Source: an uncultured Monoglobus sp. (GTDB taxonomy: Bacteria; Bacillota; Clostridia; Monoglobales; Monoglobaceae). From it: a stretch of DNA of 41,020 bases. The position numbers were made by a program, and so were the translations under genes. This document shows positions 7,199-17,200 of this stretch, one piece after another. The notes beneath the pieces were generated by a model that searched no databases, was not told the origin of the DNA, and saw nothing but the letters and a program-made list of their open reading frames with translations. The stretch is from assembly GCA_947625055.1 (NCBI GenBank), contig CANQMT010000024.1, forward strand, positions 1-41,020, written 5' to 3'. Position 1 is the first letter of the stretch. The number at the start of each line of letters is the position of its first letter.

Positions 7199-9502
7199 CT
7201 ATTTGCCGCGCTCCACGCACGGGAGCTTCATGACAAGACGGAGAATATTTTTCGCGGCCTGCTGAAGCTCGCCCCTTGTCAGACTGCCGTCCTTCAGTGC
7301 GGCGAGCGTGTTGTCCGCCCCGCTGTTGGTTTTGGGACTTTTATGCACCATGTAAATATCACAGCCCGCCCGAAGCATCGCCGCGGAGTCTCTGCGCGAC
7401 GGCGACGACGCTCTGCCGAGCCCCGCCCACCAGTCGGTCATGATCATGCCGCTGAAACCGTACTCGCCGCGTATTATCCCGGTCAGCATTTCGTAGTTCG
7501 AGCCGCACATCTCGCCGTTTACCGCGTTATATGCCGTCATTATCGCCTCGGGCTTTGAAAGCTCCACAGCATACTCGAGCGGTTTTAAATAAATCTCTCT
7601 CAGCGCCCTCTCGGATAAGATCGAGTCAGACGTCTTGCGTCCCTTCTCGCGGTTGTTGGCCGCGATATGCTTGAGCGTGCCGCAGACATGCTTCGTCCTG
7701 AGTCCGTTCAGGGCCGACGCGGCTGCCGCTCCGCTCACATACGGATCCTCGGAAAAATACTCAAAGTTCCTGCCGCAAAGCGGGTTCCTGTGAATATTGA
7801 ACCCCGGGCCCAGCAGCAGATCAACGCCGTTTTCCCGCATCTCGCCGCCTATTCGGCGGTATATGTCAAAAATGAGCTTTTTGTTCCACGAGCAGGCAAG
7901 CATGGTTCCTATCGGAACGAGCGTCGCCTTGTCGCCGTTGTCAAAACGCAGTCCCGAGGGGCCGTCGGTCCCCGCAGCGGCCGGGATACCAAGCTTACTG
8001 AGCCCCCGCGAAACACCGCCGAACGCGGTCCCCGTTCCCGGACGCACATGTTTGCTGTTCATGCCCTCGCCGCGGCAGATGCAGGCAAGATCCTTGTTTG
8101 AAAGAGGCGCGACAAATTCATTGATCGATATATTTCCCTCGCGCACATCATGGAGCATAAATTTCTTTTTTCCCGGTCTTATGACTTCCGCCGGCAGATT
8201 TTCGCGCCTTCTTTCCGCCTTTTTGACGGGCGTTTTCTCATAAAGCGGACCGTTTTCGTCAAATCCGCAAAGGCGCTCAAACGCCTCTGTCGGGGCGGCT
8301 AACGATCTGCAGCGCCTTAAAACTTCGTCCTTATAAAGCTCAAATCTGACAACGACGCTCCTGTCGCGCACATTTTTGGCCAAAACAAGTCTGTATACGC
8401 CCTTATCCACGCGATAGCACGCGTCGCGGTCATCATAATACGAAAGTCTCGAAAGCGGAAACTTTATTTCCAGCTCCTGTTCTTCGCCGGGGCTGAGAAT
8501 ATGTGTCTTGGCAAACTCCGCAAGTGTGATCTTCGGCCGCGGCAGCGGACACTCGGGCGGCTCGGCGTAAACCTGGACCACCTCTTTGCCCGGCATTTTT
8601 CCCATATTCCTGACTGCGGCCTTCAGCCTGATCTCGCCGCCCGAAATGACCGCCGAACGGCAGCTTATTTTAAACTCGGTATATGACAGGCCGAAGCCGA
8701 ACGGGTACAGGACTTTCTCGGGACAAAAACTTTCAAAATATCTGTAGCCCACAAATATGTCCTCTTTGTAATATATTTTATCGCCCTCGTCATAGCCCGC
8801 GGACGACGGATAATCCGAATAATTTTTCGCGATCGTGTCGGTCAGCCGTCCGCTCGGCGAAACTCCGCAGAGCACGTCGGCGACCGCCTCGCCGCCTTCC
8901 TGGCCGCCCTGCCATATATAAAGAAGAGCGTCGATTTTAAGCTCTCCCGCCCAGCTTGTGTCAATGACCGCGGGCACGTTAAGCAAGACTATAACCTTTT
9001 TGAAATATCCGCGGAGCGCCTTGAGCGTATTAAGCTCGGTGTCGGTCAGCAGCCAGCCGCCTTTGCCGAAAAAGCTGTCCTGCTCCTCGCCCGCCGAGCG
9101 GCCTATAACCATGACCGCCGTGTCGGACGACTCCGCCGTTTTTCTCACAAATCCGTCATCAAGCTCGGGCTCCTCCCGGAACAGCGGGCGCGACGCCCAC
9201 ATTCCTCCGCCGTCCGAGGGCGGATTTTTCGATACCCAATTTCTGTAGAAATCCGCCAAAGCGCGGTTCACGCTCGCTCCGGAATTTTCAAGAGCCGACA
9301 AAATATCGCTTTGATACTCGGTATGCACGCTGCCGCCCGAGCCGGTCCCGCCGGCGTTGTAGTCGATCTGGCAGCGGCCGAAGATTGCGATCTTTTCACC
9401 CCTTTTAAGAGGCAGAGCGCCGTTTTTGTTTTCAAGCATAACAATACCTTCCGCGGCCGCTTTGCGGGCCGTGGACGCAGTTTTTCTCATAGCATCAGTC
9501 AT
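7199..9502 (-). CDS. Family 3 glycoside hydrolase with reversed domain order
   Basis: 767 residues, no signal peptide, so probably cytoplasmic. The usual GH3 order is swapped: the alpha/beta-sandwich C-domain comes first (about 20-250, 'AAAEGIVMLENKNGALPL'), then the fibronectin III-like domain (about 300-375, PGKEVVQVYAEPP), and last the TIM-barrel N-domain (about 440-745). In the barrel, GFNIHRNPLCGRNFEYFSEDP and the KHIAANNRE motif bind the substrate, and D690 in MIMTDWW is the expected nucleophile. This order is known in some rumen beta-glucosidases of Ruminococcus and Butyrivibrio. It should release beta-linked glucose or related sugars. It starts 34 bases after the amidase gene with AGGGAGA as ribosome site, which suggests cotranscription. 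Confidence 0.92.
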   Translation of the reverse strand: MTDAMRKTASTARKAAAEGIVMLENKNGALPLKRGEKIAIFGRCQIDYNAGGTGSGGSVHTEYQSDILSALENSGASVNRALADFYRNWVSKNPPSDGGGMWASRPLFREEPELDDGFVRKTAESSDTAVMVIGRSAGEEQDSFFGKGGWLLTDTELNTLKALRGYFKKVIVLLNVPAVIDTSWAGELKIDALLYIWQGGQEGGEAVADVLCGVSPSGRLTDTIAKNYSDYPSSAGYDEGDKIYYKEDIFVGYRYFESFCPEKVLYPFGFGLSYTEFKISCRSAVISGGEIRLKAAVRNMGKMPGKEVVQVYAEPPECPLPRPKITLAEFAKTHILSPGEEQELEIKFPLSRLSYYDDRDACYRVDKGVYRLVLAKNVRDRSVVVRFELYKDEVLRRCRSLAAPTEAFERLCGFDENGPLYEKTPVKKAERRRENLPAEVIRPGKKKFMLHDVREGNISINEFVAPLSNKDLACICRGEGMNSKHVRPGTGTAFGGVSRGLSKLGIPAAAGTDGPSGLRFDNGDKATLVPIGTMLACSWNKKLIFDIYRRIGGEMRENGVDLLLGPGFNIHRNPLCGRNFEYFSEDPYVSGAAAASALNGLRTKHVCGTLKHIAANNREKGRKTSDSILSERALREIYLKPLEYAVELSKPEAIMTAYNAVNGEMCGSNYEMLTGIIRGEYGFSGMIMTDWWAGLGRASSPSRRDSAAMLRAGCDIYMVHKSPKTNSGADNTLAALKDGSLTRGELQQAAKNILRLVMKLPCVERGK

Positions 9503-9536
9503 TCGGTATTCTCCCTTCGATTTAACCCCGATTTTA

Positions 9537-10814
9537 TCAGTTATTAATATATTTGTCTATTCCGACTGCTATCGCTTTTCCGATTTGATCATACTCGCCG
9601 CTTAGTATCGCGAGATCCGAAGAATTATCAAAAAATCCGCACTCGATATAGGCGATAGGGATCGGGCTCTTGCAGAACAGGATCAGTTCGGGCATATAAG
9701 GATAGCAGCCGCCCATATACGCCGAAAGACTTGTATCAGCCACGATCTCATCGTTTATGAATTTACCTGCGCGGTTGCTTAGATCCGCGTAGTTTGACGG
9801 GATCCCCGCCTGATCGTAAACTCCCGACAGCTCGATATAAGCGCTGCCTCTGCCTCCGCCCGCGTTCGAGTGTATGCAGACAAACAGATCGGCGTCGGGC
9901 GCGGCGGACGTGTCGTTATTCGGATAACAATATATGAGCCGCTTGGTCATCGACGGATTCTCGTCGTTTGTGTTTCTGGTCATGCGCACCTCGTAGCCCA
10001 TTTCCTCGAGATATTTTTTCGCGAACATACAGTTGCGCAGGGTTATCTCGGGCTCAAGCCCGCGGTCGCCCGCGCCGATCGGGTACCAGCAGTTTCCGCC
10101 CTCGGTGACGCGTCCCGAGCAGCCGTATCCGCCGCAGTCCTGCCAGGTCGTGCCGCTCTTCCAATGCCGCCACTCGCCCCAGCCGCCTTTTGCGGAATTG
10201 TATATCCAGCCGTCGGCGGTCTTCTGCTCGTCGCTCATATCGCCCGACAGCCCGCCGTGGCCCGGATCGAGCACAATCACCCCGCGCGAGACCTTTTTCG
10301 CTTCAACAGGATTTGGATTGTCGTTTATCGGTATCCACGGGATATTCACATCGGCGCGGCGCAGCTCCTGACTGAAGCTCACCTCGCCGCAGGCTTTGAG
10401 CGCGTTAAGCGGGATCATGGTGCTGCCGTCGATGCTGAACGCGGTGATCGGCTCGCCCTGCAAATAGGTTATGATGTCGGTTTGGATAACGTCCGCGAAC
10501 TTGAGGCCGGTTCCGTCGTATTTATACACAATGCCGGTGCCCGCCGCGAAGGCCTGATCATCCGCGGGCGCGATCGAAAGAGAACGTGTGCCGTTGTCCC
10601 AGACCACGTCAAAGCCGTACTTGCGCAGATCCTCGGCGATAACCACGGTATAACCGCCCACATTGTAAGACGGGATCGGCTGGTTGTTGATGTAAGCCAC
10701 AATATCGGTGTAAACCGCCTCGCCGACAACATCGCCCGGCTCCGCGCACGAGACCGCCGCACAGCAGAAACACAGCGCGAGCGTTAAAATTAAACATAAA
10801 ATCCTTTTTGTCAT
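9537..10814 (-). CDS. Secreted N-acetylmuramoyl-L-alanine amidase with stalk-type domains
   Basis: 425 residues. A signal peptide ends near residue 23 (VSCAE). Residues about 30-160 contain two copies of a copper-amine-oxidase N-terminal-like ('stalk') unit, each starting with (Y/Q)TDI(V/I)(A/T)Y. The Amidase_3 domain follows (about 178-425): zinc ligands H186 in VLDPGHGG, E254 in GLEPEITL and H315 in FVCIHSNAGG, and catalytic E391 in YIECGFFDN. It cleaves the lactyl-Ala bond of peptidoglycan. A Trp/Gly-rich insert of roughly 55 residues (about 195-250) separates the first two ligands and is longer than in CwlM/LytC-type enzymes. The ribosome site is AAGGAG. Repeat DNA lies directly upstream and no clear promoter was found. 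Confidence 0.9.
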   Translation of the reverse strand: MTKRILCLILTLALCFCCAAVSCAEPGDVVGEAVYTDIVAYINNQPIPSYNVGGYTVVIAEDLRKYGFDVVWDNGTRSLSIAPADDQAFAAGTGIVYKYDGTGLKFADVIQTDIITYLQGEPITAFSIDGSTMIPLNALKACGEVSFSQELRRADVNIPWIPINDNPNPVEAKKVSRGVIVLDPGHGGLSGDMSDEQKTADGWIYNSAKGGWGEWRHWKSGTTWQDCGGYGCSGRVTEGGNCWYPIGAGDRGLEPEITLRNCMFAKKYLEEMGYEVRMTRNTNDENPSMTKRLIYCYPNNDTSAAPDADLFVCIHSNAGGGRGSAYIELSGVYDQAGIPSNYADLSNRAGKFINDEIVADTSLSAYMGGCYPYMPELILFCKSPIPIAYIECGFFDNSSDLAILSGEYDQIGKAIAVGIDKYINN

Positions 10815-10839
10815 AGTATTTCTCCTTATCTGCCAACGT

Positions 10840-11115
10840 AGGTACTAGTGATTAGTAACAAGGAACTAGGATTGAAAAAATCACCGTGTGATATTTCTAG
10901 TCTCTAGTACCTATTTCCTAGTCTCTACGTTGACCCCTCTCAGTCTTTCCGCCTGACGGCGGAAATCCAGCTCTAAGGAAGCGCTTGGTCAAAATCGCAA
11001 GCGATTTTGAAAGGTCGCTTTGAACCCGCACGCTTCGCGCGCTGATTATCCCCCAAGGGGAGCCTAACGGGCGGTCGAGGTCGTCCGCCCCTACGACATT
11101 TGGCGTACTATGTTC
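10840..11115. repeat. Dispersed repeat family A, copy 3
   Basis: Non-coding DNA with the family words (CCTAGTCTCTACGTT, CCCCTCTCAG). An 80-base block at 10974-11053 matches 24548-24627 in inverted orientation with three differences. The block contains a 9-bp hairpin (CAAAATCGC-AA-GCGATTTTG). Minus-strand frames through it give a short ORF, but the same peptide recurs at the other copy, so it comes from the repeat rather than a gene. Confidence 0.75.
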
Positions 11116-11172
11116 GTAAGGGACGGCTGCCATATTCACTCGATATTCTAAATCTATCATACCACATAAATA

Positions 11173-11213
11173 CAAAAAAAGCAAGGACCCGCGGCAGATT
11201 CCGCGGATCCTTG
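11173..11213 (-). terminator. Rho-independent terminator of the giant GH3 gene
   Basis: The 13-base arms 11182-11194 and 11201-11213 (CAAGGACCCGCGG / CCGCGGATCCTTG) pair with one wobble, with a six-base loop. A run of seven or more T follows on the minus strand (11173-11180). It is about 40 bases past the stop codon. Confidence 0.88.
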
Positions 11214-11253
11214 TTCGGATCAATTATTGGGAAGAATAATTATTTTTTAAAAA

Positions 11254-14200
11254 TCATTTAAGTCTCTCATAACTGCCGATATTATACACGTTTTCATAGC
11301 CCAGCGCCTTGGCCGTTTCGACCGCCTTGGCCGCTCTGCCTCCGCTTGCGCAGCAGAAGATCAATGTTTCGTCTTTGCCGTAAGCCTCAAGCCCGCTCTC
11401 CAGCTCGTCGATCGGGATATTAACGGAACCCTCGGCATGATCCTCGGAATACTCTTCGGCGGTGCGCACGTCGATCAATTTGGCTCCGCCCGCGAGCAGG
11501 ACATCCGCCTCGTCGGGCTCGATCGAGTCGCCGCCCAGCTCGCTCATGGGAATTCTTACCTCGCTCGCGCCGTCGCCCGCGATCATAACGCCGTCTTCGA
11601 TCCTCATTGATTTCAGGTCGATATCCGCCACCTTTTTGAGCTGATAGCACTTTGCGCAGTCGGTGAACATGATGACCATTCCGCCGTCGCAGGCGGCATA
11701 CAGCCTGCCGTTATATTCGGCGAGCGCGTTTATGTTATACCTGTCGCCGTAGCTGTACGGAACGTCGGATGAGTAGAATGTGTCGGTCCGGAGCTGAAGA
11801 CGCATGCCTTCGGGAAGCTCTACCCAGACTTTAGACTCGCCTGTCCGGTCGTTTTTCGTAAGCGTAACGTCCTTTCCGTTCCATGTTGCGTACTGCACGG
11901 GTCTGTCAAAATCCTCGGCCTCCTCGTCTTGTTCATCAGCCGCGTCTGCCGCCTTCGCCTCGCCGTAATACTCGACGATGATCGCGTAGAGCTGCTTGTT
12001 GGAGCTTCCGCCGTAGATATATACCGGCAGCTTTTCGGTTATCTCAAGGCTTGCCGCCGCTGTTCCGGTGCCGCCCGGCATCTCGGCGTTAACGTCCTCG
12101 CTCTGCCAGATCTTCATGCTTCTGTCCGCCGCGCTGCCTTGGAATACCGCCGAGACCTTGCAGGGCACCTTCTTGGGCGTGAAATAGAAGTTCCTGTTGG
12201 TCGTGTTTCCTACGCCCGCCTGCCATGCCTGAGTGAACTCGTAGCTGTACTCGGTTTCGTTAATATCCTTATAAGTGTATTTCGCGGTTGAATCAACGAC
12301 TTTCCATGAGCCGAAGCCCGACACGCCGTTTACGGTTGTATCCAGCGGCGTGCTGTCGGCGTTGGTCCCCGACGTGAGCTGGCTGTAATCAAAGTTTGTG
12401 TAATCCTTGTTGAGCGTGATAATCTCGATCTCGCTGGGAACGGGCTCCGCGTAAGTATGCTCCGCGGTTTCGGAGAGATGTTTCTTTTCCGACATGTTGT
12501 TTATCACATAAATTCTGAGCGTGTCGCCGTCGGACGCCTTAAGTCCATTCACGTCATAATCGCCGCCGCCCTTGACCGTCGTGCTTGTGTTTGTCGATTT
12601 AAGAGCGCCGTCCGCTCCGTATACCTCGACAGCAAGCACAGCGTCTGTCGGAGCCGCGCTGCCGCGGTATGTCAGCTTGACTTTTATGTCGCCGTCCTGC
12701 TTGTTGAGCGCTCTGCCCACGATATACGGGGTGTCGTCGTTGGGCACGTAATGATTTATTCTGAAGTAATCAAGGTTTACTCCGTTTGTCTGGATGTATA
12801 TGTCGCCTCTGCCGTCCTTGTCTATCTTGCCCGATGCTTTAGCCGCGTCGATAACGCTCGGATTGATATCAAGCGATACTTCGGTCCATGCCGCCCAGCC
12901 GCCTGTCGCGTCCGCCTGAACCGACGCTATCAGATTTTCGGCCTTCGAGTTCTTGTCAAGGCTTACATAGATCATTCCCGCGTTTCTGCCCGCGACTCTC
13001 GCGATAAAGCTGTCGATATATTCAAGGTTGACCGACTTATAGAGCATCCATTCGTTCGCCGTGCTGCCCGCGTCAAATCCGCCGCTGGCTCCGTTCTGAG
13101 CGTCTTTAAGATTGGCCTTGCCGCCGTCGTCCGCGGTCTCGGCCTCGATCTGGGTCTCAACCTCAACAACAAGTCTGCCGCAGGTTCCCGCCGCGATATC
13201 CGCCGCGGTTATCTGAACAATACCGTTGCCGTATACCGTCAGCGCTCCGGTGTCGTTATCTATATCCGCCACCTTGCGCGACGAAGGATCGACTTTTTTG
13301 ATCTGCCATGTGAGCTTTGACGCGTCAACCTTGTTTCCGGAAGCGTCTTTGGCGACAAGCTCTCCCGTGTAGGGGTTCGCCTCGTTGACCGTTCCCGTGC
13401 CGTTTTCGTACATCGGTATTCCGCCCTCGCGGTAATCAATAACTCCGTCAACTATAAACTGCGGATTTACTGACTCGATCGTGTAGGTCTCGCTCAGATT
13501 ATCCATTGTGATGTTCTTCATTCCGGAAATAACGCCGGGAATAATATTCTCTATATCATCCTTTGTCACGGCGTCGTTTACCGCCTTCACTCCGTCCGCG
13601 TAGATCTTCTCGATCTCGGCCCAGCTCTCGGCTTTATACGCCGTCTTGGGCAGCGAGTCGCGGACCTCGGTAAGCTGCGCGATCGCCGCCGTCTTGTCGG
13701 CATCGCTCGCCTTGATCTGCAGCTCGTTCACGATCGGGAATGACGCGGTCTTGGTCTCGCCCCCGTATGTAACCGTCGCCGTGATCGTTGTGACGCCGGT
13801 CTTTGTCCCCGACACAACAACTCCGCTTGAGCTTACGGACGCGATCTCACTGTCAGCGCTCTCATAGGTTATATCGGCTTCGCTCGGATCTACCACAGTT
13901 TCGTCGCTCATAACGATGCTGATGTTTGAATTAACGCTGTTCACCGTCTCATGGCCGTTTCCGTTTTCGTCGACTCTGCCCAGAACGGTCACGCCGTCCG
14001 GATTTGCTCTTACCGTCTTTAACGTTGAGGCAAGCGTTCCCGTGACCTCGAACTTCGCCGAGTTGGATATATCGGCCGAGCTTGACGCCATATAGGCCGT
14101 GTACGTTCCCTCTGGAACTATATCCTTCTGAGCCGCCTCGTCAAACAGATACATGTCTCTGATATTAAGCTCAATCGAAACGGTCTTGGTCTCGCCGGGC

Positions 14201-17200
14201 TGCAATTCTATTTTCTCAAATCCCTTGAGCTGCTTTGCGGGAGTTGTTCCCTCACCCGCGTTCGGATGTGAAACATAGAGCTGAACAGCCTCTTTTCCCG
14301 CGGCGCTTCCGGTGTTGGTAACGTCGACCGAGAATGTCAGCGCGCCGTTCGCGTCCGCGCCCGACGCGGGAGCGCCCGAGTCCGCCTCGCCTACCGTTTT
14401 GGTATAGCTTAAAGGCTTGATCGAATCGGTGTTCTCCCAGATATAAACCTTCGTCTTGCCGCCCTGCGGCTCGGCGATCTCTATGCTCTGGCTGCCGCTG
14501 CCGTCTATCTTAACGCTCTCGGTCTCAACCATGTTTTTCTCGTCCTTATCAGAATACGCCGCGGCTATGAGCGTCGCCTCGGGAGCGCCGTCCTTCTTGG
14601 TGTATGTGACGTTCAGCTTTCCGCCCGAATATTCCGCTCCGGTGATCGTGTAGGGGTTCGTGTCCGGGGCGGGCTCGCCGCCGCTCACCTTCATATTCGA
14701 ATATTCAAAGTTTGTGTAGCTCAAACCGTAGCCGAACGGATAGATCGGCGTTCCGCCGTAATACTGATAAGTGTGGCCGGGGCTAAAGCCGTCGGCCTGA
14801 ATGTTATAATCAGTGTAGCCGCCGGTGATGTCGCCTATCTTCTTGTTCCCGCCGTAGAGCTCCATCTTCTTCACGTCGTCATTCTTATACCATGTGGTCG
14901 TCAGCTTTCCCGAGGGGTTGACCTGACCGGTCAGGACCTTGCCAAGCGCGGTACCCTGCGTCTGGCCGTTGTAAGATGTCCACAGAATGGCCTTGCACTT
15001 ATCCATAAACGGCTCAACGTTGATCTGTCCGACCGTTGACATAACAACTACCGTCTTGTCGGGATACGCGTCGCAAATCGACTGAACGTGAGCCTGCGAC
15101 GCGGGAAGGTCAATATTCGCGCGGTCATGGCTCTCGGAAGAGTCACCTGTGTTTGTGCCGGCGTACGCGATGATGACGTCCGCGGCGTCAAACTCGGCCT
15201 TATATCTTTCAGCCGTTATCTCGGGAGTGTTTGCCTCAAAAGTCAGCTCCATCAGCTCGGTGCCGCTGTAGCCGCCGTCGGCTCCGGTATACTCGCCCGA
15301 GCATTCCGCGTATGTGTCAAGGCTCGCCGTATCCTGAGACTTGATATACGCGCCCTCGGGGCCGCCTTCTCCGTAGTGCACCGCGACCGTTCCGCCCGGC
15401 GCGCTGCCGGTCGAGATTTCCATTGTTATCGTCGCCGCTTTTCCGAAATTGATCTGAGGGATCTGCACCTTGGAAACGCGGGTAATTCCCGTGATCACGC
15501 CGTTTGTCACCGAGCCGCCTCCGATAACCTCTGCCTTTGAAAGATCAACCTGCGTCTTGCCGCCCTTTTCGTCGATCAGCGTTATGCTCTTGATATTCAT
15601 CAGCGCGGTGGTGTTTTCAACAACTCCGACCTGTTGCACCGTCGATCCGGGGTACTGCGCCGCGACCTCCGCGGTGATGCCCTCAATCGGAGTAACGTTC
15701 TTGGTCGGCGTTCCGGAATAGTCGCCCAGAGTTACCTCAGCCGCTCTCGGGCCTGCCACAACAATTTTCTTGTCGTTTGAGTCAAGAGGCAGAACATTGT
15801 CGTCGTTCTTCAAAAGCACCCATGATTCCTCGGCAGCCGCCTCGGCCTTTGCCACGTTCGCGTCGGACTCAAGATCTGCGGCGTTTGTGTTTCTGTATGA
15901 AACGTCGCTGTCGAACTCTCCGGTCCTGAACCTCTGGAGGAACAGCTCATACACCGCCCGCTCAATCTCGTTCTCGGTAATATAACCGTTCTCAACCGCC
16001 GCGATGCCGTAGCTCTGAGTTCTGTTGTCGTTTGAGGGAGCCGATCTGTCGCCTAAGTTGCACTCGGTGTTAAGTCCGCTTTTAACGGCCTCGGCTATAT
16101 ATCTGTCCATATCGTATGATGAATCACCGAGTATTCCCTGCTTGAACTGGCTGCTGCCCTCAAGATTGGCTCCCGCTCCGCAGTCGGTCGTCACATAGCC
16201 GTCAAAACCCCAGTTTTTCCTCAAAAGGTCGTTTAAGAGATATTTGTTCGCCATCGACGGAATAAAGTTATAGAGAAGCTCGTTGTTTCTGTAGACGGTG
16301 GTTCCGTTATACGACGCCATAACCGACGCGGGCATTACCTGCTCGGTAACGTTCTGGAACACCTTGGCATAATAATTCCTCATGTTGAACTCGGTCATTA
16401 CCGAGCTGCCGCCGCCTCTGTTGTTCTCATTGTTGTTCGCCGCGTAATGCTTGAGCGTCGCGATGACCTTCAAATATTTCTCATCGTCGCCCTGCATGCC
16501 GTCAACAAACTGAGCCGCAAGCTGTCCGGTAAGATACGGGTCCTCGCCCATAGTCTCCTCGTTGCGGCCCCAGCGCGGGTCGCGCGCCATGTTGATCGTC
16601 GGACTCCAGTATGAAAGATCGGTCCTGGAGTTCTTTATTCTCGCCTCGGTCGATGTAACGTCGCCCATATCAAACGCCAAAGTCCTGTTCCATGTGTTTG
16701 ATATCGAAAGCGGCGAAGGGAAAGATGTGGCCTTGCCCTGACGGGCGACGCCATGGAGACCCTCGCGCCAGTAGTTATAGGACGCGACGCCCAGTCTGTC
16801 GATCGCGGGAGCCATCATTCCCATTTGATAAACCTTTTCCTCAAGCGTCATGCGCGACACCAAATCCGCCGCCCTCTCCTCGAACGAAAGGCTCTCGTCC
16901 TGATAAGGCAACAGCGCAGGCTTGGCGTCGGGGTTGTAGAATTTAACGTAAACATAATTGCCGCAGTAGGCGTTGTCGCGCGTGATGTTGAGCGTGACCG
17001 CGCCCTTTGCTTCAGTCGATTCAAGATCGGCGGTGTTCACGCGGTACGAATCCCACGAGCTGTTGTTCACGTTGTCAAAGCTCGCGACCTCGGTGTCGCC
17101 GACCTTGACAACAACCGCCGCGTCGTTCTTGCTGGCGGCGTACAGGTCAACTTTTGTGTAACCCTTGCCGCTCAGATCGACTTCGGGAAGCGTGAGCACC

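Noticed and set aside
10918..11223. Minus-strand ORF of 101 codons downstream of the amidase region
   Set aside because: It runs through repeat A and a terminator, and the same peptide appears in the inverted copy at 24345-24689.
12457..13320. Long plus-strand open frame of 287 codons inside the giant GH3 gene
   Set aside because: It is antisense to a clear domain-bearing gene, has no ribosome site, and its Arg/Val-rich composition is typical of a GC-rich shadow frame.
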